The notes under the pieces are model-generated. The model had not been told where the DNA came from and ran no database searches. It was given only the letters and a program-made list of their open reading frames with translations. From NCBI GenBank assembly GCA_964424075.1, contig CAYRGY010000005.1, forward strand, positions 1-64,000: 64,000 nt of DNA, written 5' to 3'. The stretch is from CAYRGY01 sp964424075 (GTDB lineage Bacteria; Patescibacteriota; Gracilibacteria; UBA1369). Of this stretch, positions 40,000 through 48,985 are shown in pieces (the first letter of the stretch is position 1; each line of letters starts with the position of its first letter). Position numbers and translations under genes: made by a program.

Positions 40000-41903
40000 T
40001 CAATAATAATCGGAATAATCAGTGGCTTTCGATCTATTTTAGAAACCACATATTTATCAATTGCAGAGCGTACATGAAGTTTCACTTCTTCTCGACCAGC
40101 CTGAGGTTGATTTTTTGCAAATGTTTCATAGGAATCCTTAGCCCTCTTTAGAACACCATTGCAAATTTCCTTTGACTCTTCCATATAAATGAAGCCTTTA
40201 GTCTCAACACTCGGCTCACCCAGCAAACGTCGTGTTTTGCGATCAACTCTAAGCACCACAATTACCACACCGTTTTCAGCCAAAATTTGTCTTTCTTTCA
40301 TCACTTTGGAGCCAATATCTCCTCCACCGTTTCCATCAACCAAAATATAATTGGTTTGAATTGCTTCATCAGTGACACGAACTTTGCCTTGTTGTACTTC
40401 AATCACATGGCCATTTTCCGCCATAAGCATATTTTGCTCCGGTAGTCCCATTTCCTTAATCATCAAATCGCCATGACCCTTACGCATAAAAAATTCTCCA
40501 TGTATCGGTGCGAAATATTTTGGATTAACCATTGAATACATCAATTTTAAATCCTCCTGATAGCCATGTCCCGAAGCATGCACATCCATAATTTGATTAT
40601 GAATAATTTTTGCTCCTAATTTGGTCAAATTATTGATTACCCGAATCACAGCCATTTCATTGCCCGGAATAGGCGAAGACGACAGTACAACTGTGTCCCC
40701 GGCCCCGATTTTGACATGAGCATGTTCTTTTAATGCCATACGCGATAAAGCTGCCACCGGCTCACCTTGCGAACCAGTTGTCAAAATAATTGTTTTTTCA
40801 GGTGGACATTTTTTTGCTTTTTTAATATCTCCCAAAATCCCCTCCGGGAAATTTAAGAAACCAAGCTTTTCACCTAACTCAACACTATTTACCAAACTGC
40901 GTCCGGACAGAAAAATCTTTCTTCCGGTCTTTTTAGCCGCATTAATAATTTGCTGAATGCGCCCGATTTGAGTAGAAAACGAAGCTATAATCACACGCCC
41001 TTGCTCAGTTGCGATAATTTTCTCCAAAGTCTCACTGATTTTCTTTTCAGTAGTGCTCATTCCCGGCTTCAAAGCATTAGTCGAATCTGACATCAAAAGT
41101 GTCACATTTTTCTTACCGATAGCTGAAATTTTATCAAACTCAGGAGGCGGTTGATTAGCCGCTGGGCTCAAATCAATCTTAAAGTCACCGGTATGCACCA
41201 CCGAACCGGCCGGCGATTCAATAAATACTCCGGAACAATCCGGAATAGAATGTGTAACCCCGAAAAATGACACACGCATCTTTCCGAAGACCAAAGTATC
41301 ATCATTGGTATAGGAGCGAATATTTGCTTTTGACAGCAGTCCATGCTCCTCCAGCTGTCTTTCAATTAATCCACGAGCAAGTTTTCCGGCGTAAATTGGA
41401 GGATTCCCCAACTTTTGCAATAAATAGGGAATAGCCCCAATATGATCCAAATGACCATGCGTGACTACGATGCCTTTAATTTTATTCAACTTATCCTGCA
41501 AATAGGTAATGTCCGGGATAACATAATCAACCCCCAGCATATCTGCCTCAGGAAATTGAAAACCAAGATCGACTAATATAATCGAATCTTCATACTCGAA
41601 AATCATCGTATTCTTACCCACCTCATCAAGTCCTCCCACAGGAATTACCCGCAGTTTTCCACGAGTATCAGGTCGAATACCACTTCCGAATGCCGGCTGA
41701 CTTCGCTCAGCTCTCACATAAGAGCTGCCATGAAAGCCATTACCATTTTTGCGCTTTTTCTTCCCACGTTTAGGAAAACGCCCTTGTTGTTGTTTGGGTT
41801 CTTGAGTCTTACCCGAATTGGATTGATTGGTCTTAGTATTAAAATTTAATGTTTGCTTAAGCCACTTATCCAGAGGAGACACATCACCAGAGTTTCTGTC
41901 CAT
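39996..41903 (-). CDS. rnj: Ribonuclease J
   Basis: Metallo-beta-lactamase-fold 5'-3' exo/endoribonuclease for mRNA decay and rRNA processing. 635 residues: a Lys/Arg/Gln-rich N-terminal extension of ~80 residues (GRFPKRGKKKRKNG), then the catalytic core with IVVTHGHLDHIGAIPYL (HxHxDH zinc site), HTGDFKID, and later the beta-CASP motifs VIIASFSTQIGRIQQI and HASGHGYQEDL. The C-terminus contains GDIGSKVMKERQILAENG and is normal. The basic extension probably adds RNA affinity. Ends 4 nt into the lysozyme-like gene on the other strand. Having RNase J instead of RNase E fits a CPR or Gram-positive-like decay system. Confidence 0.96.
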   Translation of the reverse strand: MDRNSGDVSPLDKWLKQTLNFNTKTNQSNSGKTQEPKQQQGRFPKRGKKKRKNGNGFHGSSYVRAERSQPAFGSGIRPDTRGKLRVIPVGGLDEVGKNTMIFEYEDSIILVDLGFQFPEADMLGVDYVIPDITYLQDKLNKIKGIVVTHGHLDHIGAIPYLLQKLGNPPIYAGKLARGLIERQLEEHGLLSKANIRSYTNDDTLVFGKMRVSFFGVTHSIPDCSGVFIESPAGSVVHTGDFKIDLSPAANQPPPEFDKISAIGKKNVTLLMSDSTNALKPGMSTTEKKISETLEKIIATEQGRVIIASFSTQIGRIQQIINAAKKTGRKIFLSGRSLVNSVELGEKLGFLNFPEGILGDIKKAKKCPPEKTIILTTGSQGEPVAALSRMALKEHAHVKIGAGDTVVLSSSPIPGNEMAVIRVINNLTKLGAKIIHNQIMDVHASGHGYQEDLKLMYSMVNPKYFAPIHGEFFMRKGHGDLMIKEMGLPEQNMLMAENGHVIEVQQGKVRVTDEAIQTNYILVDGNGGGDIGSKVMKERQILAENGVVIVVLRVDRKTRRLLGEPSVETKGFIYMEESKEICNGVLKRAKDSYETFAKNQPQAGREEVKLHVRSAIDKYVVSKIDRKPLIIPIIID

Positions 41904-41983
41904 ATTTCTTATTCTATTTTTAAATATTCATTTCGCTCCCATTATAACATAAGACAATATTTGATACAATTTTCAATTTATGA

Positions 41984-41989
41984 TATAAT
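41984..41989 (+). promoter_or_regulatory. Extended -10 (TGaTATAAT) for the 42012 gene
   Basis: Perfect TATAAT with TGa, ending 23 nt before the ATG at 42012. It supports this start over the upstream open frame that overlaps rnj. Confidence 0.6.
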
Positions 41990-42011
41990 TCTTGGATATC
42001 ACAATTTTTGT

Positions 42012-42368
42012 ATGCCAAAGCATTTATTTACCTTCGAAGAACTCAAGCAATTAATAGAAAAGTCAGCCGCAATGCGCGCCATTACGCCTGATAAACTGCA
42101 ACAAATCTACAAGCAAGTAGAAGATCCTCACAGTGAAAAGGCTCAAAAACTATACGCAATTCTATATAAGGAGCGGCAACGCTACTCCGAAATCGGCCGC
42201 GAATTTGTGCTCAAATCAGCTCAAATGCTTGACGATTTCCGCAGCAAGGTCAAAAGCGTCGAACTCAAAGTAGTCCACAAAAAGCGCGAAGAAGCCGAGG
42301 CCAAATCCAAAGCCACCGAAGAGGCCGCCGCCGAAGATTTATTGAACATATTAAACAATAACCAGTAA
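42012..42368 (+). CDS. Small helical protein, first gene of a two-gene module
   Basis: 118 residues. FTFEELKQLIEKSAAMRAITPDKLQ and AQKLYAILYKERQRYSEIG align by eye with the protein at 55704 (LLQLLEHSGAYKKLSPEKKQ; LMYIYYQLLKEQQIS) and less closely with those at 2447 and 37688. The C-terminal half is a Lys/Glu/Ala coiled coil. The next gene begins 4 bp after its stop. No signal peptide. Function unknown. Confidence 0.75.
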   Translation: MPKHLFTFEELKQLIEKSAAMRAITPDKLQQIYKQVEDPHSEKAQKLYAILYKERQRYSEIGREFVLKSAQMLDDFRSKVKSVELKVVHKKREEAEAKSKATEEAAAEDLLNILNNNQ

Positions 42369-42372
42369 AACC

Positions 42373-42771
42373 ATGGCTTTAGCTAGTCCAAGTCCAACCC
42401 CTACGGGTCCAGAACAACAGCCGGGAAAACAGCCGGACGAACTTACAGGCTTGTCCAAAGATGTCAAGGAAGCAGTCGATAAAGCGATGGCAGCCATAAA
42501 GAATGGGGATTCCCTACAGGAAGTTGCCCGGGGCATGGAAAATGAAATTGCATTCTCATACGAAGAAGCCCTCAATACTCTTGGTGACAAAACTACTGAA
42601 GAATTTCTTGATGTGAAAGAGGCCTACGAAAAAGCCAAGGAACTTGTGAACTCACTGTCTGAAGAAAATTCTGATATATTTAAAACAACAGTCGCCCAAA
42701 TCGGAGAGTTATTCGAGTCGGAATGGTCGAATGCCGAGGTTCTGGTGGAAATCCGGGATCCGAGCTTGTAG
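42373..42771 (+). CDS. Unknown protein, N-terminal part of an amber-interrupted gene
   Basis: 132 residues ending at TAG (42769-42771). A Pro/Gln-rich start (SPSPTPTGPEQQPGKQPDE) leads into helices. The same frame continues without another stop through 42772-43692, joining the ORF that follows. The whole would be a single protein of about 439 residues. Either the TAG is a recent nonsense mutation or error, or it is read through. It belongs with the group of large proteins that follow a small helical gene. Confidence 0.65.
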   Translation: MALASPSPTPTGPEQQPGKQPDELTGLSKDVKEAVDKAMAAIKNGDSLQEVARGMENEIAFSYEEALNTLGDKTTEEFLDVKEAYEKAKELVNSLSEENSDIFKTTVAQIGELFESEWSNAEVLVEIRDPSL

Positions 42772-42846
42772 CTCTGTAACTATCTTTTTCTTGATGCTTT
42801 CAACTCTGCAGGAGATGCACAGCAATTAAATCAAAAGCTTGATGCT

Positions 42847-43692
42847 ATGATGAGTTATATGCGAAAAACTGAGAATCAAGGCCAGAAACTACCACCAGAA
42901 ATTTTAGACAAAGTACAACAAGCAGTCGACAATGTTAAAGCACTAGCAGAAGAAGGCGATTTCAATAAGAGCAAAAAAGCCCTAAAGAATGAATTCAAAG
43001 TTTCCTTAGCCGCCATCGAAGCGGGACAAATTATTATGAATGGTCCGGATGAGGAAGCACCTGAAAAGACAGCTGAGGAAGCACCTGAAAAGACTCCTCA
43101 ACAGAGAATGGCAGCTATCGGAAGTAAATTTTTAGAGGCCCTTGATGCAGGCAATCCGTTCAATCTCCCGCTTCTTAATATCTATGCTAAGGACATGTTG
43201 AATGATTGCAAACAAAACTTTGCCAAATATCCTGCCAGATTTGAAGTTTCCACGGCCAACCCACGCATAGAAATGCAGCTAAAAATGGTAGGAAATGAAT
43301 TTCAAGCACGATTTATTAAAGACAATCAACAGACAGTTCAGTGTACTCTAAATATTGATAATAATAAGTATCAAGGATTCACACAAAAAGAGCTTAGTGA
43401 ATTCGGGGAATCTACCGACGATCCTTCACAGACATTGCCAGATCAACAATCCCAAGAAGATGTGGCAAAAGTAGCTCAATCTGATCAAGTGGCATTTAAG
43501 GAAGACTGGGAATTAGCTGAAGGAGCTAATAGTGACAAACTGTCAAAACGAGCCAAGGAGTTGAGGAAACAAGATGAGAAACAAGCTAAGGCTGATCGAA
43601 AGGAAGCTAAGGCTAATCAAAGATCTAGAAATAGAGGAGCCAGGATTATTGCCAGAAGAGCAAAGAAAAATTCAAATACAAGAAATGTTTGA
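42847..43692 (+). CDS. Unknown protein, C-terminal part of an amber-interrupted gene
   Basis: 281 residues counted from ATG 42847, but the frame is open from the TAG at 42769, so the natural product is probably the continuation of the ORF at 42373 (LCNYLFLDAFNSAGDAQQLNQ...). Helical, then a Glu/Ala/Pro repeat (EEAPEKTAEEAPEKT), then a globular part with ARFEVSTANPRIEMQLKMVG, like the helix-plus-hairpin repeat of the 2778 protein, and a Lys/Arg-rich tail (SKRAKELRKQDEKQAKADRK). No family recognised. Confidence 0.65.
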   Translation: MMSYMRKTENQGQKLPPEILDKVQQAVDNVKALAEEGDFNKSKKALKNEFKVSLAAIEAGQIIMNGPDEEAPEKTAEEAPEKTPQQRMAAIGSKFLEALDAGNPFNLPLLNIYAKDMLNDCKQNFAKYPARFEVSTANPRIEMQLKMVGNEFQARFIKDNQQTVQCTLNIDNNKYQGFTQKELSEFGESTDDPSQTLPDQQSQEDVAKVAQSDQVAFKEDWELAEGANSDKLSKRAKELRKQDEKQAKADRKEAKANQRSRNRGARIIARRAKKNSNTRNV

Positions 43693-43739
43693 AATTAAGC
43701 ACGTCCTCCACCGGATGCTGTTAACGAGCACCGTCGCAG

Positions 43740-45305
43740 CTAAATCTTCCTCTTCATCACCATTCGAATCATTTCCTTAGTTAGTCCGCCGGTGGCAAAC
43801 ATCGCCGCGAAGTATATTGCCGCGCCAAGGCTCACCAAAAGCGTAATACCGAGTCCCAATCGCAGCAGGCTGGTTATTCCGATCGCCTGTAAAACAGGTT
43901 CTTTCACCAATACAAGCACTGCCCCCATCGTTAGTGAACTAAAAATCACCTTCCAGAAAGTGGACATTTTAAGTTTAAACGAAACATATTTTCGCGCTAG
44001 CCAGAAAGAAACCACAGTTATATAAATTTCAGTGGCCACATTAGCTATCGCCGCTCCCCTTTCCGACAAATAGGGCACCAACACCCAAGTCATAACTATC
44101 GTAATAATCGCTCCTACCAAATTCCTCCACAAGAGTTTGTCCTGATGATTGGAAGCAATTAGCATATAACCGAATAGTCCATTCAAGAAACTAAACAGCA
44201 GCGCAAAAATCAGAATTTGCAGCAAAATATCCGATCCATAAAAACCCACTGACAAGTCGCTCAAGAACTCTTCTGTGGCGATCAGCGAAATGAACTGATA
44301 CGCCAAAACCATCGTACCCACCACAATCGGCATGGCACTCATCATCAAAAAGTCAAAAGAGTGCTGAATTATACGCATATGCGAGCCGTCTTTTGCTTGC
44401 AACGCTCGCGTCAGAAATGGCAAAACCGCGTTCATAAAATATAGCGGTATAATCCCGGCCGCCTCCAAAACTGTCAATGGTGCAGTATACAGCGCCACCG
44501 AATCCGCGCCTTTCATATTCAAAAGCATTACCGAACCGATACGGAAATAAATTTGATTCAAAACCAACGCAATACCATACGGTAAAGCCTTCCAAATCAC
44601 ATCTTTCCAAAATTTAAAGTCGAAACGCATCGAGATTTTGACGTACTTATTAGTGAAATAGTAGGTAGTCAAAAACATAATGGCATTGCCGATAATTCCC
44701 GCCACCACCAACTCCAAAAAGGCATGCTCAGAAATTGTACACGCCCCTGATCCCTCCAAAAACTGAATCATATCTACCTCGCAGGCATGCGGAAACCACA
44801 CAAATATTACAAAAATCATATACCCCAGCGCAGCAATTTTTCCCAGCACTGAAGCCAGCGAATTCCACTCCATGCGCAAATGAACTTGTAATGCTGTCGA
44901 AATCGTCCCGGTCAAAATTGCAAATATTGTGGCCAATCCAGCCAAAGCAACCGCCACCGGAGCTATTGTCCCCTGAAACTCTGCTACAAGAAACGATGCC
45001 CCCACTGCCACCACCGAAATCAGCACTATCATGATCGTCCTAATCGTAACCAGATTCCCCAGCACCATTGCCTCTTTATCTTTATCTTTACTCATTTCTC
45101 TCACACCAATCGTATAAAGACCCAAATCCGCCACAATCGCAAACAGCGACAGGAATTCAAATATTGACTTATAAAAACCATAACCTGTCCTTCCCAAATA
45201 GGTTGTCAGAAGTTTCAAAATTACCACCGACAGCAGGCCAATCATAACTTTGGCCGCCACCTGCGATGCGGTATTAAACAAAATTTTTCGGGCTGTTCCT
45301 GCCAT
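43740..45305 (-). CDS. Polysaccharide/lipid flippase of the MOP superfamily (Wzx-like)
   Basis: 521-residue membrane protein with about 12-14 hydrophobic segments. Starts MAGTARKILFNTASQVAAKVM, and has GRTGYGFYKSIFEFLSLFAIVADLG in the second and third helices, the typical MOP/Wzx opening. Further helices run to the C-terminus, where ILFALLFSFLNGLFGYMLIAS and VATEIYITVVSF are characteristic. It flips lipid-linked sugar units across the membrane. Start at 45305 is chosen because upstream residues would be an unnatural N-terminal extension. Substrate unknown; a role with the GT4 enzyme or in peptidoglycan is possible. Confidence 0.9.
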   Translation of the reverse strand: MAGTARKILFNTASQVAAKVMIGLLSVVILKLLTTYLGRTGYGFYKSIFEFLSLFAIVADLGLYTIGVREMSKDKDKEAMVLGNLVTIRTIMIVLISVVAVGASFLVAEFQGTIAPVAVALAGLATIFAILTGTISTALQVHLRMEWNSLASVLGKIAALGYMIFVIFVWFPHACEVDMIQFLEGSGACTISEHAFLELVVAGIIGNAIMFLTTYYFTNKYVKISMRFDFKFWKDVIWKALPYGIALVLNQIYFRIGSVMLLNMKGADSVALYTAPLTVLEAAGIIPLYFMNAVLPFLTRALQAKDGSHMRIIQHSFDFLMMSAMPIVVGTMVLAYQFISLIATEEFLSDLSVGFYGSDILLQILIFALLFSFLNGLFGYMLIASNHQDKLLWRNLVGAIITIVMTWVLVPYLSERGAAIANVATEIYITVVSFWLARKYVSFKLKMSTFWKVIFSSLTMGAVLVLVKEPVLQAIGITSLLRLGLGITLLVSLGAAIYFAAMFATGGLTKEMIRMVMKRKI

Positions 45306-45431
45306 TTGTTCTTTGATTATCGCGCCCGATTTTACCTTAAAATAAAATTGTAGCCAAACCTCACTTTTCACCCTTGATAGAATTAGCAAAACATTACAGA
45401 ATGAAATCTAGCATCTAACGATGTTTGAGCC

Positions 45432-45467
45432 TTGCAATACAATCTATTCTTGCAATACAATCTATTC
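45432..45467 (+). repeat. 18-bp tandem duplication forming a promoter upstream of prfB
   Basis: TTGCAATACAATCTATTC occurs twice in a row (45432-45449, 45450-45467). TTGCAA of copy 1 and TACAAT of copy 2 (45456-45461) are 18 bp apart, so the duplication itself sets up -35 and -10 boxes. The -10 box ends 27 nt before the prfB ATG. Confidence 0.65.
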
Positions 45468-45487
45468 TCCTCTATTTTCGTCTCATT

Positions 45488-46576
45488 ATGCAGGAACACA
45501 TCCAAAAACTTGATCAAATTGCGCAAGAAATCGAACAAGCGATTAAAAAAATCGATTTAGCCGATTTACAAAGCCAAATCAACACCCTGGAAACTGAAAC
45601 TCAAGCTCCTGACTTTTGGCAAAATCAGGCACAAGCGCAACACACATCGCAAAAACTGGCTCATCTTCAAAAAGAGCTCCAACAGTGGAAAAACATACAA
45701 CAGGAAGCACAACAACTCCAAGAGCTCGCCCCCACAATCGATATTGAAACTGACCCGACCACCGCCGAGGAATTTAAACAAATGGTCGACAATCTCGAAT
45801 CCGCCTGGCGCAAACTGGAAACCAAAACTTTCCTCAATCACAAATATGACCAAAACAATGCTATCCTATCAATTCATGCCGGCACCGGAGGCAAAGACGC
45901 CATGGACTTTGCTGATATGTTACTCCGCATGTACATGCGTTATGCAGAAAACTGCGACTACAAACCAACTATGCTCGACCGTTCCCCCGGTGAAGAAGTA
46001 GGCACCAAATCTGTCACCCTACTAATTGAAGGACCCTATGCTTATGGCTATCTAAAAAACGAAAAGGGCGTGCATCGCTTGGTTCGCAACTCTCCCTTCA
46101 ACTCAGCCAATTCCCGCGAAACCTCCTTCGCTATGGTTGAAGCTATGCCCGAGGTAGACACTACCCATGAGGCTCAAATTAGCAAAGACGACCTCAAAAT
46201 TGACACTTTCCGGGCCGGTGGCGCAGGAGGACAAAATGTCAACAAGGTTTCTTCAGCTGTGCGCATTACCCACATACCCACTGGCATCACTATTAGTTGC
46301 CAGAATGAGCGCAGTCAGCATCAAAACAAAGAACAGGCTATGAAGATTTTGTTGGCCAAACTGACAGATCTTGCCGAACAGCAACAAGTCGACGAACTAA
46401 ACAAGCTTAAAGGGCAAAAGCAGGAAATGAGTTGGGGCAATCAAATTCGATCCTATGTCCTGCAGCCTTACAAATTAGTCAAAGATCATCGCACTGACTA
46501 TGAAGAAAACAATCCTGATAAAGTGCTGGACGGTCATATTGAAGGATTTATCGAAGCTAAACTTAAAAAATTATGA
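45488..46576 (+). CDS. prfB: Peptide chain release factor 2
   Basis: Class I release factor reading UAA and UGA. 362 residues from ATG 45488, with a normal RF2 N-terminal helix bundle, SPF in LVRNSPFNSANSRETSF (stop codon recognition), and GGQ in FRAGGAGGQNVNKVSSAVRI (peptidyl-tRNA hydrolysis). There is no in-frame UGA near codon 25, so the programmed +1 frameshift of many prfB genes is absent. Its presence means UGA is a true stop here, unlike in Gracilibacteria and Absconditabacteria. Stop overlaps the next gene by 4 nt. Confidence 0.97.
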   Translation: MQEHIQKLDQIAQEIEQAIKKIDLADLQSQINTLETETQAPDFWQNQAQAQHTSQKLAHLQKELQQWKNIQQEAQQLQELAPTIDIETDPTTAEEFKQMVDNLESAWRKLETKTFLNHKYDQNNAILSIHAGTGGKDAMDFADMLLRMYMRYAENCDYKPTMLDRSPGEEVGTKSVTLLIEGPYAYGYLKNEKGVHRLVRNSPFNSANSRETSFAMVEAMPEVDTTHEAQISKDDLKIDTFRAGGAGGQNVNKVSSAVRITHIPTGITISCQNERSQHQNKEQAMKILLAKLTDLAEQQQVDELNKLKGQKQEMSWGNQIRSYVLQPYKLVKDHRTDYEENNPDKVLDGHIEGFIEAKLKKL

Positions 46577-46863
46577 ATTCACCAGAGCACATGCACCCCG
46601 CTGCAGAAACCTGCCATGCCTTAACTCTTGCCAAGCAACTCAAAGAAATCTTTGATCAGCTTAAACTGACAGAGAAGCCTTCTAAAGCTTTGCGAGTATT
46701 TATCAAGCAAGAGGGCAAGTCCCGACAGTCAGATTTACCGATTGAAACCTGGCTGCACTATTCAGAACTAGAGCTCCAAGAAAAGACAATCGACTTATTC
46801 CATCGCCTTTCTCTCGATCTTGATGCCTATGAACAGGTCAAATTCAGCTACGATATTGTCTAA
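46573..46863 (+). CDS. Small protein of unknown function coupled to prfB
   Basis: 96 residues, overlapping the prfB stop by 4 nt. Mostly helical with a Lys/Arg-containing middle (SKALRVFIKQEGKSRQSDL) and an acidic C-terminus. It overlaps the last 4 nt of def on the other strand. No family recognised; position suggests co-translation with RF2. Confidence 0.65.
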   Translation: MNSPEHMHPAAETCHALTLAKQLKEIFDQLKLTEKPSKALRVFIKQEGKSRQSDLPIETWLHYSELELQEKTIDLFHRLSLDLDAYEQVKFSYDIV

Positions 46864-47369
46864 AACTGCACTCCTTGTTTCGCTGCCATCCCCAAAACCG
46901 GCCCTTTTTCAATCCGATCGACAAACAATACTCCATCTAAATGGTCAATTTCATGTTGTACGACGCGAGCATTAAATCCACTTAATTTCATCAATTGTTC
47001 CTCGCCGGCAAGGCTCAAAAACTTCACTGTTATGTCCTTAAATCGTCTAACTTGGTCAAACTTCCCGGGTATGCTAAGGCAACCTTCTTCCCCGCATTCT
47101 GTTTCCACTGACTTAAACACAATTTCCGGATTAATCATGGGGAGCACAACTTGTTCCGGGGTATCAATATTCAACATCACCACAATAGCTCGGATATTCC
47201 GGCCAACTTGAGGAGCCGCTAATCCGACACCTTTTTCGGCTATCATAGTCTCGCGCATATTCCGCATAAATGTGGCTAATTCGGCATCAAGAGTTTCTAC
47301 TGGCACTGAAACATCACGCAAAACCTTGTTTTCCACGCCTGTTTGGACCTTCAACATAGACATACACAA
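46860..47369 (-). CDS. def: Peptide deformylase
   Basis: Removes the formyl group from the first Met of new proteins. The three family motifs are complete: GVGLAAPQVG, EEGCLSIPG, and QHEIDHLDG (HExxH with two His and Cys as metal ligands). 169 residues, normal length. The start could be any of three nearby Met codons; the first (47369) is listed, but MLKVQTGVENKVLR is equally plausible. Confidence 0.96.
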   Translation of the reverse strand: MCMSMLKVQTGVENKVLRDVSVPVETLDAELATFMRNMRETMIAEKGVGLAAPQVGRNIRAIVVMLNIDTPEQVVLPMINPEIVFKSVETECGEEGCLSIPGKFDQVRRFKDITVKFLSLAGEEQLMKLSGFNARVVQHEIDHLDGVLFVDRIEKGPVLGMAAKQGVQF

Positions 47370-47459
47370 AGTCTAGCTTAAAAACACGCAATATCTCAAG
47401 CAATTTTAAATTCTCTCATTCTATGGTAAAATAATCAGATATATTTGACTCACGAAATA

Positions 47460-48206
47460 GTGCCAGGACCAGAAGTACACAATGAAGCCCAGGAGAAAGC
47501 CCCTGAAAAAACAGAAGCACAACTCAGAGCTGAAGTTAAGGAGGCATTTGACGATACAGTTTTTACCATCGATGAAGATTTTATGGACGAGTTGGTACAA
47601 GACAGTGGCAAGCATCACCAAGTAACTTTCGATCTTAATCTGATCAAATATGAACAACAGGTTTATAGAAACGAGAGTTTGGTCCCTAGAATAATGGATA
47701 ATCGTGAAGCCGCTCTGAAATTACTCAGTCCTGAAGAAGCAGCAACTGTTAGGCAGGTAATTGATAGAGTTGATCCTCAAACAGGCAAACCAGACACCGG
47801 TTTCTCGATGGAAATCAACAAGGATAACTATGAACAACTAGAAACTATCTATCAAACATTATCCAAACTCTCCAGTTTAAGCCTGACGGTTTACGAAAAG
47901 GATGCTTCTCCATATGGTGAGCTTTTCTCCGATATGCAAGAGCTTGGCAAGAGAATGGATGGTATGTCGCCTAAGCAAGCTGCACATTTTCTTCACGAAT
48001 ACAGGAGGGCCGTCAAAACAATCGGAACAAGCGAACATAAAGATGCCCCTGGTTTTCAACCTGCTATGCAAGCTGCAGCTAAGCTAGCGTTAAATAATCC
48101 TGAATCAGCAGTTTCCGAATTCAGAACATCCGAATCGAATTTCAATACATCCAGATTGGCGAGTCTAGACGAGCGAATGCGGCATGCTTTGGACGATTTG
48201 CCATAA
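47460..48206 (+). CDS. Helical protein of unknown function
   Basis: About 249 residues; a TTG at 47445 or this GTG may be the start, as no ATG is available. An extended -10 TGgTAAAAT (47427-47432) precedes it. No signal peptide. Acidic N-terminus (EAQEKAPEKTEAQLRAEV), then helices including SPEEAATVRQVIDRV and LGKRMDGMSPKQAAHFLHEYRRAV. Its style (Glu/Lys-rich, APEK linker, helical) matches the large unknown proteins at 2778 and 42847. Not recognised. Confidence 0.65.
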   Translation: MPGPEVHNEAQEKAPEKTEAQLRAEVKEAFDDTVFTIDEDFMDELVQDSGKHHQVTFDLNLIKYEQQVYRNESLVPRIMDNREAALKLLSPEEAATVRQVIDRVDPQTGKPDTGFSMEINKDNYEQLETIYQTLSKLSSLSLTVYEKDASPYGELFSDMQELGKRMDGMSPKQAAHFLHEYRRAVKTIGTSEHKDAPGFQPAMQAAAKLALNNPESAVSEFRTSESNFNTSRLASLDERMRHALDDLP

Positions 48207-48208
48207 AC

Positions 48209-48985
48209 CTATTTCTTCAACCCCACTCCGCGCCTAATCAACATCAGAGTCACTGCATAAACTATCACTACGAAAACTGCCAACATTCCAAGGCTATACC
48301 AAACATTTAAGAAGGACACTCCATAAAAACCATAGCGAAAGCCATCCACCATATACAGAATCGGATTCAATTTTGAAACATTTTGCCAAAACGTCGGAAG
48401 GCTGTTAATTGAATAAAAAACGCCTCCCAAATACGTTAGCGGTGTCAGCACGAATACTGTGAAAATAGTAATATCGTCGAATTTCTTAGCATAAATCGCA
48501 TTTATCATGCCTCCCAAGCCAAATAAAATTGCGGTAAGCACCATAAACAGCATTATCACTCCAAAGTTGTGCACCTCAGGCGCAGTAAAGAAAACCGATA
48601 CCCCAAATACTAAAAGGCCCACCAAGATTGCCCGCAAAACTCCACCACCTACATAGCCGGCAATTATGATCCAGGGCGGTACAGGCGCTACTAGCAACTC
48701 ATCGATATTACGCATGAATTTTGATCCAAAGAATGATGCTACAACATTGGAAAATGAACCATTAATCACAGCCATCATCACCAAGCCGGGAACAATGAAA
48801 GCCATATAAGGCAGTCCCTCCATCAAACCGATTCGAGAACCGATGAAAGTTCCGAAAATTATAAAATATAAACTCTGGGTAATCACCGGAGGCAAAAGTG
48901 TCTGAGTCCAAATACGTAAAAATCTCGCCACTTCTTTGCGAAGAATTGTAGCTAACGCTGTCAGTTTTTCTTTCGAATGCGTCAT
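48209..48985 (-). CDS. ABC-2 type transporter permease
   Basis: 258 residues, six hydrophobic segments, of the ABC-2 (DrrB/NodJ-like) family. Typical elements: LPPVITQSLYFIIFGTFIG early, GLMEGLPYMAFIVPGLVMM, and the late signature TPLTYLGGVFYSINSLPTFWQNVSKLNPILYMVDGFRY. Works with the ATPase at 48982, whose stop overlaps this start by 4 nt. Probably exports a lipid, drug or polysaccharide. Confidence 0.93.
   Translation of the reverse strand: MTHSKEKLTALATILRKEVARFLRIWTQTLLPPVITQSLYFIIFGTFIGSRIGLMEGLPYMAFIVPGLVMMAVINGSFSNVVASFFGSKFMRNIDELLVAPVPPWIIIAGYVGGGVLRAILVGLLVFGVSVFFTAPEVHNFGVIMLFMVLTAILFGLGGMINAIYAKKFDDITIFTVFVLTPLTYLGGVFYSINSLPTFWQNVSKLNPILYMVDGFRYGFYGVSFLNVWYSLGMLAVFVVIVYAVTLMLIRRGVGLKK

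Noticed and set aside
41853..42011. Upstream extension of the 42012 gene
   Set aside because: It overlaps rnj and covers the promoter; the extended -10 at 41984-41989 supports the ATG at 42012.
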